DNA of 64,000 nucleotides, taken from Gordionus sp. m RMFG-2023. Its lineage: Eukaryota; Nematomorpha; Gordioida; Chordodea; Parachordodidae. The stretch lies in NCBI RefSeq assembly GCF_954871325.1, contig NC_088775.1:62411561-62475560 (forward strand), given 5' to 3'. Under the pieces are notes generated by a model that saw only the letters and a list, made by a program, of their open reading frames with translations, was not told the DNA's origin and did no database searches. This document shows, piece by piece, positions 12,459 to 24,566 of the stretch (within the stretch, counting starts at the first letter, position 1; each line of letters begins with the position of its first letter). Position numbers and translations under genes: made by a program.

Positions 12459-14143
12459 CTCCCTAATTCTCTCTTACTTCAGAAACAATTACAAATTTAT
12501 CTTATCATATAAATATATTTTTTAATTTATTTTATTATAACTTTGTAGTTATTATTTATATAAATTCCGAAGTAACCAGAAAGGGGTGGACAAAATCTTC
12601 AAATTAATTAGAGTCAGTAAGTTTCGCTGTGCATTATGTAAAAAAAAAATTTTAGGAAGGCTTTCAAAAAATGATGAATTTCTATGAAATTTGTTTTAAA
12701 ATTCATATTAGACGTTAAATATTAATAATCAGGTTTATATTATTCAATTGAAATTTATTTTAATTATAAAGAACCTCTTGTAAAACGTTTAAGTTCCCAG
12801 GGTTCAGTGATAGAAATAACAATTTTTTATAGAAATAAGATTTTAAAAGAATATGATTTTTATCTTATTTATGCAATAATTTCTATAAATCATTTTTTAA
12901 TATTTTAACTTTCAAAAAAAAATTTACTCGGAAAAAACAATAAAATTTTTTTATGAAAATTAAAATTTTGAGTTAGCAAAATCATGTATGATTTTTATAA
13001 AAAAATCTGAAAAAATAAATCACTTTTATTTTTAGTTCTGAATAAGTAAAAAAAAATTAAATCACTTCAGCTTATTTAGTAAAATTTACTTTGAAGTGAC
13101 AAGTGCTTTTATACATTTTCAAAATTTATGTTGAAGGGGGTGGTGTGATAAGTTTATTGGGTAAAAATGGACCCAAAATACCCTCTCCGAACTTATGACA
13201 GGAGTGAGAGAACTCAAGAAGAAAATTGCATAGTATTTTTTATCACATCAGCTAATTTGAAATTGTTGTTCTTAACTAGGGAAATTTCATATCATAAAAT
13301 TAAATATAAATAAACTTAAATTAAATAATATATAAAGTAGAAAAGTATTAAACATAAATTCTATAACAATAGTATATAAAATAGCTGACTAGATAGAATA
13401 TGAAAGAAACAAAAATTCAAATAAATATAAAAATTTAAGTGATGATAAATTTTCAAACGTATGGACACTTGGAAAGCTATAAATGAAAAAGAATTTAATT
13501 TTAGACTGAATTGAAGCTAACATTGGAGAAATTAATATAGATTACAATTTCGATAACCGCAGAGCAACCCCTCAAGAAAAATAAAGAATACTACTAACTA
13601 AATATCCTAAAATATATTTAAGTAAGAATGAAACTTTTTGGGTTTCGATAACTCATATCTAAAGATGTTTGATAAGATTAGCAAGTGGAGGTAACAATGC
13701 TAAACCACTCCTAGCTAACCTCGCAAAAAATGAAAAAATTTCTTTCTATCAACAATATATATATATATAACAATATAAGCCGATAAAATATAAACTACAA
13801 AATATATCTTCGGAGGAGAAAAATATACAATAAAATGTGATATTTTACTAAATATGCCGAAAGCTTATAACAATAATAATAATAATCATGCTAGCTAAAA
13901 CTTCAATATTCCGCCTCGAATTTCAAGCTTGCAAGAACGATTGAGGATTCTAAGAGGGAAAAGTTAAAGGCAATATAAGAAAAAGGTTATTTATTATAAA
14001 CTTTAATAAAAAATTACAAAATTAAATTAAAATAAAATTGAAATATTTTAAATAAATTAAAATAAAATCAATAAGTTAGTATAAAATCAATAAAATATAT
14101 AAAATCAACCAATTAATAATAACAACTAAAACATCTTAATATT
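12459..14143. other. AT-rich region, no gene seen
   Basis: Nothing coding is recognised. A GGGGTGG-bearing word at 12,581 and another at 13,136 could be ends of an old 0.6 kb insertion, but the match is weak. Confidence 0.35.
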
Positions 14144-14159
14144 ATGATGACTAGTCTTG

Positions 14160-14735
14160 TTAAAACGCGGCGAGTCGCGACCCCGACCCAAAGCTCGGGT
14201 CGTTTTATTCGACTCCGACTCAATGTTTGGGTCGTTTTTTTCGACTTCGACCCGAGTTCAAGCCGAAAAAACGACTTCGACCCAAAATATAGGTCGTTTT
14301 TTTCGATTCCGACCCAAGTCCAAGCCGAAAAAAACGACCTCGACCCAAAATATGGGTCGTTTTTTACGACTCCGACTTAAAATTTGGGTCGTATTTTTCG
14401 ACTCAAACTTGAAATTTGGGTCGTATTTTTCGACTTAAACTTGAAGTTTGGGTCATATTTTTCGACTCAAACTTGAAGTTTGGGTCGTATTTTTCGACTA
14501 AAACTTGAAGTTTGGGTCGTATTTTTCGACTCAAACTTAAAGTTTGGGTCGTATTTTTCGACTCCAACTCAAAGTTTGGGTCGTTTTTCTGACTCAGACT
14601 CAAACATCGGGTCGTTTTATTCAATCCGACCCAAAATATGGATCTTTCTTTTTAAAGACGACTTAAAGTTAGGGTTGCTTTTTTTCACCCCTAACCCAAT
14701 ATCTAGATCATTTTTTTCGACCAAAAGTCAAATAA
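14160..14735. repeat. 30-bp GGGTCGT minisatellite, left outer arm
   Basis: About 18 units of roughly 30 bp, of the form GGGTCGTTTTTTTCGACT plus a variable GACTTGAAGTTT-like half. Each unit carries CGACCCAAA or its reverse. The same array in reverse orientation forms the right outer arm, and a shorter version flanks the sibling element at 41,593. Confidence 0.85.
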
Positions 14736-14849
14736 CATTTAGTATATATTAATATTATAGGCGGGAAAGTTACTTAAAGCTTCTTTAAATTATAATGCTC
14801 TGATTAACTATTCATCATAGTTATATTTTATAATTTTTAAGTGATGTAC

Positions 14850-16279
14850 CATAGAAAAGTGCCATTTGTCATGATAATTATTTTTGAACTTTTTTAAATG
14901 AAATAGATAAAAATATATATTGTAGACATGTTAAATCAAAATTTCAGTGATGATGTACCATAGATAAGTGGTAATTGTCATAATCGCTATTTTTGAACTT
15001 TTTTGACTTTTTTTAAAGCAAATTGCTAAAAATATATATTCTAAACATGTTAAATTAAAAATTCAGTGAGGATGTATCATAGATTGGTGACAATTGTCAT
15101 AATCGCTATTTTTGAACTTTTTCAAATTTTTTTAAAGGAAACATCTTAAAATATATATTCTAAACATGTTAAATTTAAAATTCAATGAGGATGTATCATA
15201 TATAGGTGACAATTGTCATAATCGCTATTTTTGAACTTTTTCAAATTTTTTTAAAGGAAATATCTAAAAATATATATTCTAAACATGTTAAATTAAAAAT
15301 TCAGTGATGATGTATCATAGATAGGTGACAATTGTCATAATCGCTATTTTTGAACTTTTTCAAATTTTTTTAAAGGAAACATCTTAAAATATATATTCTA
15401 AACATGTTAAATTTAAAATTCAGTGAGGATGTATCATATATAGGTGACAATTGTCATAATCGCTATTTTTGAACTTTTTCAATTTTTTTTAAAGGAAATA
15501 TCTAAAAATATATATTCTAAACATGTTAAATTAAAAATTCAGTGAGGATGTATCATAGATAGGTGACAATTGTCATAATAGCTATTTTTGAACTTTTTCA
15601 AATTTTTTTAAAGGAAATAGCTAAAAATATATATTCTAAACATGTTAAATTAAAATTTCAGTGAGGATGTATCATAGATAGGTGACAATTGTCATAATCG
15701 CTATTTTTAAACTTTTTCAAATTTTTTTTAAGGAAATATCTAAAAATATATATTCTAAACATGTTAAATTAAAAATTCAGTGAGGATGTATCATAGATAG
15801 GTGACAATTGTCATAATCGCTATTCTTGAACTTTTTCAAATTTTTTTAAAGGAAATAGCTAAAAATATATATTGTAAAGATGTTAAAATAAAATTTCAGT
15901 GAAGATGTACCATAGAAAAGTGACAATTGTCATAATCGCTATTTTTGAACTTTTTTCAATTATTTTAAAGGAAATAGCAAAAAAAATGTATTCTAAAAAT
16001 GTTAAATTAAAAATTCAGTGAGGATGTATCATAGATATGTGACAATTGTCATAATCGCTATTTTTGAACTTTTTCAAATTTTTTTAAAGGAAACATCTTA
16101 AAATATATATTCTAAGCATATTAAATTTAAAATTCAGTGAGGATGTATCATATATAGATGACAATTGTCATAATCGCTATTTTTGAACTTTTTCAAATTT
16201 TTTTAAAGGAAATATCTAAAAATATATATTCTAAACATGTCTAATTAAAAATTCAGTGAGGATGTATCATAGATAGGTG
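14850..16279 (+). repeat. ~118-bp tandem array, left inner arm (about 12 units)
   Basis: Units read CAGTGAGGATGTATCATAGA, then GGTGACAATTGTCATAATCG, CTATTTTTGAACTTTTTC, AAAGGAAATATC and ATTCTAAACATGTTAAATT. The 12-bp palindrome TGACAATTGTCA is the best-kept part. Two variants (GAAATATCTA and GAAACATCTTA) often alternate, giving a two-unit higher-order period. Confidence 0.9.
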
Positions 16280-19200
16280 ACTTTAACATGTTTAGAATAT
16301 ATATTTTTAGCTATCTCCTTTAAAAAAATTTGAAAAAGTTCAAAAATAGCGATTATGACAATTGTCACCTATCTATGATACATCCTCACTGAATTTTAAA
16401 TTTAACATGTTTAGAATATATATTTTTAGATATTTCCTTTAAAAAAAGTTCAAAAATAACGATTATGACAATTGTCACCTATCTATGAAACATCCTCACT
16501 GAAATTTTAATTTAACATGTTTAGAATATATATTTTTAGCTATTTCCTTTAAAAAAATTTGAAAAAGTTTAAAAATAGCGATTTTGACAATTGTCACCTA
16601 TCTATGATACATCCTCACTGAATTTTTAATTTAACATGTTTAGAATATATATTTTTAGATATTTCCTTTAAAAAAATTTCAAAAATTTCAAAAATAGCGA
16701 TTATGACAATTGTCACCTATCTATGATATACTGAAATTTTAATTTACATGTTTAGAATATATATATTTTAGCTATTTCCTTTAAAAAAATTTGAAAAAGT
16801 TCAAAAATAGCGATTATGACAATTGTCACCTATCTATGATACATCCTCACTGAATTTTTAATTTAACATGTTTAGAATATATATTTTTAGATATTTCCTT
16901 TAAAAAAATTTGAAAAAGTTCAAAAATAGCGATTGTGACAATTGTCATCTATATATGATACATCCTCACTGAATTTTAAATTTAATATGCTTAGAATATA
17001 TATTTTAAGATGTTTCCTTTAAAAAAATTTGAAAAAGTTCAAAAATAGCGATTTTGACAATTGTCACATATCTATGATACATCCTCACTGAATTTTTAAT
17101 TTAACATTTTTAGAATATATATTTTTTGCTATTTCCTTTAAAATAATTGAAAAAAGTTCAAAAATAGCGATTATGACAATTGTCACTTTTCTATGGTACA
17201 TCTTCACTGAAATTTTATTTTAACATCTTTACAATATATATTTTTAGCTATTTCCTTTAAAAAAATTTGAAAAAGTTCAAAAATAGCGATTATGACAATT
17301 GTCACCTATCTATGATACATCCTCACTGAATTTTTAATTTAACATGTTTAGAATATATATTTTTAGATATTTCCTTTAAAAAAATTTGAAAAAGTTTAAA
17401 AATAGCGATTATGACAATTGTCACCTATCTATGATACATCCTCACTGAATTTTAAATTTAACATGTTTAGAATATATATTTTTAGATATTTCCTTTAAAA
17501 AAAGTTCAAAAATAGCGATTATGACAATTGTCACCTATCTAGGATACATCCTCACTGAATTTTAAATTTAACATGTTTAGAATATATATTTTTAGATATT
17601 TCCTTTAAAAAAAGTCAAAAATAGCGATTATGACAATTGTCACCTATCTATGATACATCCTCACTGAAATTTTAATTTAACATGTTTAGAATATATATTT
17701 TTAGCTATTTCCTTTAAAAAAATTTGAAAAAGTTCAAAAATAGCGATTATGACAATTGTCACCTATCTATGATACATCCTCACTGAATTTTTAATTTAAC
17801 ATGTTTAGAATATTTTTTTTTAGATATTTCCTTTAAAAAAATTTGAAAAAGTTCAAAAATAGCGATTATGACAATTGTCACCTATATATGATACATCCTC
17901 ACTGAATTTTAAATTTAACATGTTTAGAATATATATTTTAAGATGTTTCCTTTAAAAAAATTTGAAAAAGTTCAAAAATAGCGATTATGACAATTGTCAC
18001 CTATCTATGATACATCCTCACTGAATTTTTAATTTAACATGATTAGAATATATATTTTTAGATATTTCCTTTAAAAAAATTTGAAAAAGTTCAAAAATAG
18101 CGATTATGACAATTGTCACCTATATATGATACATCCTCATTGAATTTTAAATTTAACATGTTTAGAATATATATTTTAAGATGTTTCCTTTAAAAAAATT
18201 TGAAAAAGTTCAAAAATAGCGATTATGACAATTGTCACCTATCTATGATACATCCTCACTGAATTTTTAATTTAACATGTTTAGAATATATATTTTTAGC
18301 AATTTGCTTTAAAAAAAGTCAAAAAAGTTCAAAAATAGCGATTTTGACAATTGTCACCTATCTATGATACATCCTCACTGAATTTTTAATTTAACATGTT
18401 TAGAATATATATTTTTAGATATTTCCTTTAAAAAAATTTCAAAAATTTCAAAAATAGCGATTATGACAATTGTCACCTATCTATGATACACTGAAATTTT
18501 AATTTAACATGTTTAGAATATATATATTTTAGCTATTTCCTTTAAAAAAATTGAAAAAGTTCAAAAATAGCGATTATGACAATTGTCACCTATCTATGAT
18601 ACATCCTCACTGAATTTTTAATTTAACATGTTTAGAATATATATTTTTAGATATTTCCTTTAAAAAAATTTGAAAAAGTTCAAAAATAGCGATTATGACA
18701 ATTGTCACCTATATATGATACATCCTCACTGAATTTTAAATTTAACATGTTTAGAATATATATTTTAAGATGTTTCCTTTAAAAAAATTTGAAAAAGTTC
18801 AAAAATAGCGATTATGACAATTGTCACCTATCTATGATACATCCTCACTGAATTTTTAATTTAACATGATTAGAATATATATTTTTAGATATTTCCTTTA
18901 AAAAAATTTGAAAAAGTTCAAAAATAGCGATTATGACAATTGTCACCTATATATGATACATCCTCATTGAATTTTAAATTTAACATGTTTAGAATATATA
19001 TTTTAAGATGTTTCCTTTAAAAAAATTTGAAAAAGTTCAAAAATAGCGATTATGACAATTGTCACCAATCTATGATACATCCTCACTGAATTTTTAATTT
19101 AACATGTTTAGAATATATATTTTTAGCAATTTGCTTTAAAAAAAGTCAAAAAAGTTCAAAAATAGCGATTATGACAATTACCACTTATCTATGGTACATC

Positions 19201-19300
19201 ATCACTGAAATTTTGATTTAACATGTCTACAATATATATTTTTATCTATTTCATTTAAAAAAGTTCAAAAATAATTATCATGACAAATGGCACTTTTCTA
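16280..19300 (-). repeat. ~118-bp tandem array, right inner arm (about 26 units)
   Basis: This is the same unit as the left inner arm in reverse orientation (CGATTATGACAATTGTCACC, then TATCTATGATACATCCTCAC). I count about 26 palindromic cores between 16,351 and 19,283. Some units are shortened near 16,440-16,470, 16,730 and 17,500-17,620. Blocks around 18,340-18,600 and 18,600-19,170 look like duplicates of blocks further left, pointing to recent expansion. Confidence 0.88.
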
Positions 19301-19399
19301 TGGTACATCACTTAAAAATTATAAAATATAACTATGATGAATAGTTAATCAGAGCATTATAATTTAAAGAAGCTTTAAGTAACTTTCCCGCCTATAATA

Positions 19400-19965
19400 T
19401 TAATATATACTAAATGTTATTTGACTTTTGGTCGAAAAAAATGATCTAGATATTGGGTTAGGGGTGAAAAAAAGCAACCCTAACTTTAAGTCGTCTTTAA
19501 AAAGAAAGATCCATATTTTGGGTCGGATTGAATAAAACGACCCGATGTTTGAGTCTGAGTCAGAAAAACGACCCAAACTTTGAGTTGGAGTCGAAAAATA
19601 CGACCCAAACTTCAAGTTTGAGTCAAAAAATACGACCCAAACTTCAAGTTTTAGTCGAAAAATATGACCCAAACTTCAAGTTTAAGTCGAAAAATACGAC
19701 CCAAATTTCAAGTTTGATTCGAAAAATACGACCCAAATTTTGAGTCGGAGTCGTAAAAAACGACCCATATTTTGGGTCGAGGTCGTTTTTTTCGGCTTGG
19801 ACTTGGGTCGGAGTCGAAAAAAACGACCCATATTTTGGGTCGAAGTCGTTTTTTTCGGCTTGAACTCTGGTCGAAGTCGTAAAAAACGACCAAAACTTTG
19901 AATTGGAGTTGAAAAAAACGACCCAAAATTTGGGTGAGCTCTGTTCGAGCCGACTCGGCTAAGCC
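19400..19965. repeat. 30-bp GGGTCGT minisatellite, right outer arm
   Basis: Inverted counterpart of 14,160-14,735; long stretches are nearly identical, including the least repetitive part around 19,400-19,530 versus 14,600-14,740. Confidence 0.85.
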
Positions 19966-19987
19966 GATTAACAACACTAATGATGAC

Positions 19988-21471
19988 TATCAACACTATA
20001 AGCAACCTATATTGATATATTAGTTGCAGACTGATCAGGATCGATGACAATCAACACTGCGACTAACAAATTTACGATAATCAATATAATTCGATATTAA
20101 CAGAGGAGTTTATTCGATAGAGGACCAGATATTCCTACAATCCTTTTTTATTTTTAAATGATTCTTATTTAAATTTTTGATTCATCTTTTAAAACCTAGC
20201 TTAATATTTATATTTTTTTTTCATTTAGAAAATATTTCTTTACTTTGCATGAGCATCTTATATATATTTTCCTTAATTTAATTTTCCTTTATTTTGGTAA
20301 AACATGTTAGCAATAACAATAATATTTTAACATAGGGTGTAACCATGGGCATATTGTGAAGGGGGCTACGGGAGGCTAAACCCCAGGCTAATTTTTTTTA
20401 TTTTCTTCACTCATTCCAAATTTGAAGAGGGGCTGAGCTCCCTCGCCAAAAAATTTAATATTTTATCAAATGTGTTAAATATGAATCCCTTTTCTCTTTA
20501 TATTATTTTTATAAATAGTGAAATTTTGATATAGAAAAAATTATTTTTTTCTTTCTTTTTCATATCTTTTTTATAGGCATGTAGGAGATAGCGAAACTAA
20601 AAATTTATTTTACAATATTTATTTCTCAATACTTTAGTTTTATATTTCTTCCTAAACTAAAATAAAAATTTTAAATTCCCTCAGTTAACAATTTTAATAG
20701 ATATTACACAAGGGGAGTCAATTTATCAGGATAATAAAAGGTAAAAAAAAATTGAAAATGATAATCATATAGAAAGGTTAACAAATGCTGTATTGGTTGA
20801 AGAAGTAAATGGAATAACATTCAACAGTAATGACAGGTTTTAAACGTTATTTCAGTGGAGTGCAGAGGATCATTGGAATATTCTATAAAATAGAAAATTA
20901 TAACTACCATAAAATATTTTATAAATCGTCCGCACTTCTGCTTAAAAATATAGAATAAGGCTGGCCATCAGCAAGTAGCGAATAAATGGCTCTATTTTTT
21001 GCATGTCTTGAGCTGAATCTAAAAATGCTAAACCATAATTTTGAGCGAAAACTATCATCATGCCTCAAACGAGGTTTAAACTTAAAAAAGAGCTAAATCT
21101 TAAGAAAATATACTCTTGCCTCAAGTCCTAGAAAATTCTTTTGACTATTAAGATTGAGCTTATTTGACGCAAATAATAGTCCAATATGATATTTAAAAAA
21201 ATTAAATCATAGGACAATGTTGACAATAATATTTAAATATTATGTATGTTAATATTTACAGATGTCGCTCGATTTAGAAATTAAGCTTTTATTCAAATAT
21301 ATACAATAAAAATAATTCAAAACTTGCAAAATTAAAAATCCAACAATTTATTTCTTTAGAAAGCATCATGCCCATCTAATAGATAGCTTTAAAAACGAGG
21401 ATAAAATGACTTGAATAAATTTTAATAAAAATATTCTTTTATTTTTAGAATATTTCCCCGATATATTCTTC
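19988..21471. other. AT-rich region, no gene seen
   Basis: No host gene is recognised. Around 20,335-20,450 a GGGGGCTACGGGAGG / GGGGCTGAGCTCCC stretch looks like an old transposon end. Confidence 0.35.
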
Positions 21472-21479
21472 ATTCAAAG

Positions 21480-21700
21480 TGGTGTTGTTAAACGGCTTGT
21501 CTTGAGCTGATTTTTAGAAACGGCTAACTCAATATTTTATCCATAAAAATATTACGCAAGCCTGAAGATTTTGTTCCTAGAAGGAACAAAGGTCAAGAAC
21601 ATATATCGAAATCTCGAGGCTTAGGCAATATTTTTCTAGCTAAAATATTGAGTTAGCCGTTTTCAAAAATCGGCTCAAAACAAGCCGTTTAACAACATTA
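21480..21700. mobile_element. 221-bp hAT-type MITE of the TGTTGTTAAAC group
   Basis: It starts TGGTGTTGTTAAACGGCTTG and ends CAAGCCGTTTAACAACATTA, with inverted similarity reaching deep into the element (CGGCTAACTCAATATTTTA). A perfect duplication ATTCAAAG lies at 21472-21479 and 21701-21708. The terminal words match those of the giant palindrome, so it belongs to the same terminal group. Confidence 0.85.
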
Positions 21701-22360
21701 ATTCAAAGAGCATTGGCCTACGTAAGAACCTAGATAGGCGATTAGGCGAGAAGCAAATAAAAAGAATCCAAAGATTTAAATTAAATAAATATATAACAAT
21801 TGCTGGCATCGACAATATATATGAAGATATTCCATAAAAAGTTAAAAAAATTCTTAAATGCTTGAACACTTTATCCTACAAGGCGGTAGCCACGGGGAGG
21901 GGGCGGGGGCATGTCCCCCTCAAAGAATTTTTGGTCCCCAAACCTGGCCTCCAGAAAAAATTGCTGGCCCCCAAAAATGGCCCACATAAATTTTTCCGGT
22001 CCCTCCCCCAAATTTAAAAAAAAATTTTGTAATATTTTATTTTTATATTTTTAAAATAAATTTTAAATATTTATTCAAAAAACATGTCTAGTTTGTAAAT
22101 TTCTTTCTATATTGTGTTATTTTATCCAATATTAATCATCATTCCTTCATATTTTATCATTTACATGTGTGTTTGTGGATGACCTTATATAGTAGCTTAA
22201 TTACGTTTAAATTGTATATATTTCATGATAATTATTTTATTTATTATGTTTCAATCACAATATTATTATATAACCAGTTATTTAAAACAGCGGTGAATAT
22301 TTTAGAATTAGGAAGAAAATACTGAGATAACAACAATTTTGGGAAGCCAACAAATTAACC

Positions 22361-22670
22361 AAAATAATGTTACGTTTAATCACAGGTGATCTAAAAGTAG
22401 GCTTTTACCTTCGACAACGAATATCATTTGAAATTTGTCGATCCGATTCCATATCCATACATGGGTCATTAAGTCCCGCCGACCATACCTAAATATATTA
22501 TTTTAAATTATTTTTTTAATTTCTCTTCTTTTAATTATATATTTTTATTAGAATATAGATGTAGTATGTTAATTATAATTTTAATATTATTTTAAATAGT
22601 ATTTTCATCATTGTTTTGTTTTATTTTTATAACTGTGCACTGAAGTTTTTTAAAAATAAATGTGATAATA
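22361..22670 (+). mobile_element. 3' fragment of a LINE inserted in hAT copy A
   Basis: The copy B sequence is continuous across this point, so 22,361-22,670 is an insertion. It encodes DLKVGFYLRQRISFEICRSD before a stop, which matches the end of the longer LINE at 24,270-24,323 (EGFYLRQRISIDICRSN). It is a strongly 5'-truncated copy of a related LINE, followed by AT-rich 3' untranslated sequence. Confidence 0.75.
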
Positions 22671-23137
22671 TAATTTTTACTATCTTAAATCAATATATGA
22701 TTTGTTGCTATTTTTTAGCATACAGGAGCTACCTTTTAGTGGTATTTATTCAACAAAAATTACGGATGCTGCAACTGATGAAAACACAATTTATTCTTCT
22801 GGACTATTTATAGCAATGTTTTCATACACCATCCAAAAAGATCCTGAATTAAATAAAATTATAAAATTTATACCCAAAAAAATATACATCACCCCAGATT
22901 CAAAACGAAATAATATCTATTATAGCAGATATGGTGCTTGAATATTCAGATAAATATAACAAAAGTGAGATGGCTTTTATTTGTCTTAAGGAAGATGAGA
23001 TAAAAGATGCTTAAGGTTGTGAAAACCTGAGCATAATTATTCGCTATATTTTTTCTAGTAAAGTCCAATAAAAATTCAATATGAATTATTAATTTACAGT
23101 GTCTTTCTGCTTAAAGCATTACTAATTGCATTTTAAA

Positions 23138-24325
23138 ATCCTTCAAGTCCTTCCCTCCCATCAAGCTTTCTTCCTTCTCAAAAACTTTTTCTTTATCCCA
23201 AAAATCCAACATGCCTTCCGCTCTGCCCCACTTTTCTTATACCCGGAAATTCTCGCCCAAATAGTATCAACAATCAAAGACTCTTTAGAAGGCATCCTTA
23301 ATATAAAATTCAGCCCTAATTCTTGGATGCAGGCCTCCTTACCCTCGAAATTTGAGGGTCTTGGCTTAAGATCACCCGCGTCACTCAGCCTTGCTGCCTT
23401 TTTAGCCTCAAGCTCCCGCTTAATTATGCTATCACTTAACAATAACCCCACAGACCCCCACTTTCCCCACGCCCTAGCAATCTGGAAAGAGAATTCCTCC
23501 TCCGCTCCAATCCCCACATCACGAAAGCAACATGACTGGGATCTTCCCTTAATACGCCACTCCGTTGAATATCTAATATCAGGTGCTGCTTCTAAGGGAT
23601 CCCCATCAATCATTTCACATTTATTATCTCCCATTACAGTTGATGAATCCTTAACAGTTGATCATCTCTCTCTCCCACAACTGCAAGTTCCACAACTTTT
23701 GCCTTCCCTATCGGGCTATGAATGGTTAGAAGCTTTGCCCAGCTCAAACTTAGGACTTCTCTTAACAAACGAAGAACTACGCATAGCAATAAATCTCCGT
23801 CTTGGTTGTAATATACTGGCCAACTCCACATGTACATTATGTTCCCAACCCGTTGATTGTTTTGGACATCATCCTTATCATTGTCGATTCTCTAAAGGTA
23901 GACATTCTCGACACAGTGCAGTTAACGGCACCATTCTCCATGCTCTAGGCTCAGCTCAAATTCCAGCAACCCTCGAACTCTGTGGCCTCTCAACTGAGAA
24001 TAATATACGTCCAGATGGGCTGACATTAATACCATGGAGTACTGGAATTCCATTAGCATGGGACTATACCTGCATCGACCGATTTGCTCCCTCCTTTAAT
24101 AAGAACTCATTCATACGAGCTGAAAACTCGAAAATTAATAAATACACTTCCCTAACAAATTGCAATCTCATACCAATCGTATCCGACACAACCGGGTCTT
24201 TTGGCAATCATGCCCTAACCTTCTTCAAATCCCTCGGTAAAAAAATCCGCGCCATCACTGGTGACCCTCAGGAAGGTTTCTATCTCAGACAGCGCATATC
24301 TATTGATATATGCAGATCTAACTGA
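23138..24325 (+). CDS. LINE C-terminal polyprotein with zinc motif and RLE-like PD motif (5'-truncated)
   Basis: This is an uninterrupted frame of about 395 codons, with none of the surrounding hAT decay. It lacks the reverse transcriptase core and starts in the region after it (SWMQASLPSKFEGLGLRS, AAFLASSS), where many non-LTR elements read LGGLGLRSA..AFLAS. Next comes a Cys/His motif (CTLCSQPVDCFGHHPYHC, a C-x2-C-x7-H-x4-C spacing), then IRPDGLTLIPWSTGIPLAW with a PD and, 14 residues later, WDYTC. That order resembles the CCHC plus PD-(D/E)xK endonuclease at the C-terminus of R2-like LINEs. The endonuclease call is an inference. It has no start of its own: the frame runs in from the interrupted transposon. 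Confidence 0.7.
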   Translation: MLQVLPSHQAFFLLKNFFFIPKIQHAFRSAPLFLYPEILAQIVSTIKDSLEGILNIKFSPNSWMQASLPSKFEGLGLRSPASLSLAAFLASSSRLIMLSLNNNPTDPHFPHALAIWKENSSSAPIPTSRKQHDWDLPLIRHSVEYLISGAASKGSPSIISHLLSPITVDESLTVDHLSLPQLQVPQLLPSLSGYEWLEALPSSNLGLLLTNEELRIAINLRLGCNILANSTCTLCSQPVDCFGHHPYHCRFSKGRHSRHSAVNGTILHALGSAQIPATLELCGLSTENNIRPDGLTLIPWSTGIPLAWDYTCIDRFAPSFNKNSFIRAENSKINKYTSLTNCNLIPIVSDTTGSFGNHALTFFKSLGKKIRAITGDPQEGFYLRQRISIDICRSN

Positions 24326-24566
24326 ATTGCCATCCATGTCTCTCTTTCTTGACCTCCTCCCGCCCAACATACAATTTACTATACTAATTATTTTATTTTA
24401 TTTTTTATTATACAGTTTTTTATATAGATTTTATATAAAGAGTTTACATGACATTTTTAATATATATATTTTTTTAAATTACGTATATATGTTTTACTTT
24501 TAACGTTCAATGTATTAAATATTATAAAATTCTTAATAAAAGGTTGTTATTTAAAAAAAAAAAAAA
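23138..24566 (+). mobile_element. 5'-truncated LINE with poly(A) tail in hAT copy A
   Basis: Comparison with copy B places the insertion between GCATTTTAAA and CTTAATGAG. The insert ends in AATAAAAGG and a run of 14 A (24,553-24,566). The tail and 5' truncation are typical of target-primed reverse transcription. Its intact frame and clean tail make it one of the younger insertions here. Confidence 0.82.

Larger units (their letters stand above)
14152..19979. mobile_element. Giant palindromic hAT-type foldback element built of tandem repeats
   Basis: The element begins TAGTCTTGTTAAAAC and ends GATTAACAACACTA, so its reverse reads TAGTGTTGTTAATC. It is bounded by a perfect 8-bp duplication ATGATGAC at 14144-14151 and 19980-19987, as for hAT superfamily insertions. 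The two arms are inverted copies meeting near 16,280: the left arm is about 2.1 kb and the right about 3.7 kb. Each arm has an outer 30-bp minisatellite and an inner ~118-bp tandem array. No transposase frame is present; open frames in the outer arms are products of the repeat. It must depend on another element for movement. The unequal arms are best explained by unequal gain of inner units. Confidence 0.85.

Noticed and set aside
14144-14752. Overlapping open frames of 73-93 codons on both strands, rich in arginine, serine and phenylalanine
   Set aside because: They are translations of the 30-bp GGGTCGT minisatellite, whose unit length is a multiple of three, so frames stay open on both strands. 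The same holds for 19,400-20,050 and 42,657-43,038.
15000-19200. CRISPR-like array
   Set aside because: Units are contiguous tandem repeats with no unique spacers, in a eukaryotic transposon.
23161-23837. Minus-strand frames of 157 and 67 codons
   Set aside because: Shadows of the LINE frame on the plus strand, which has recognisable motifs.
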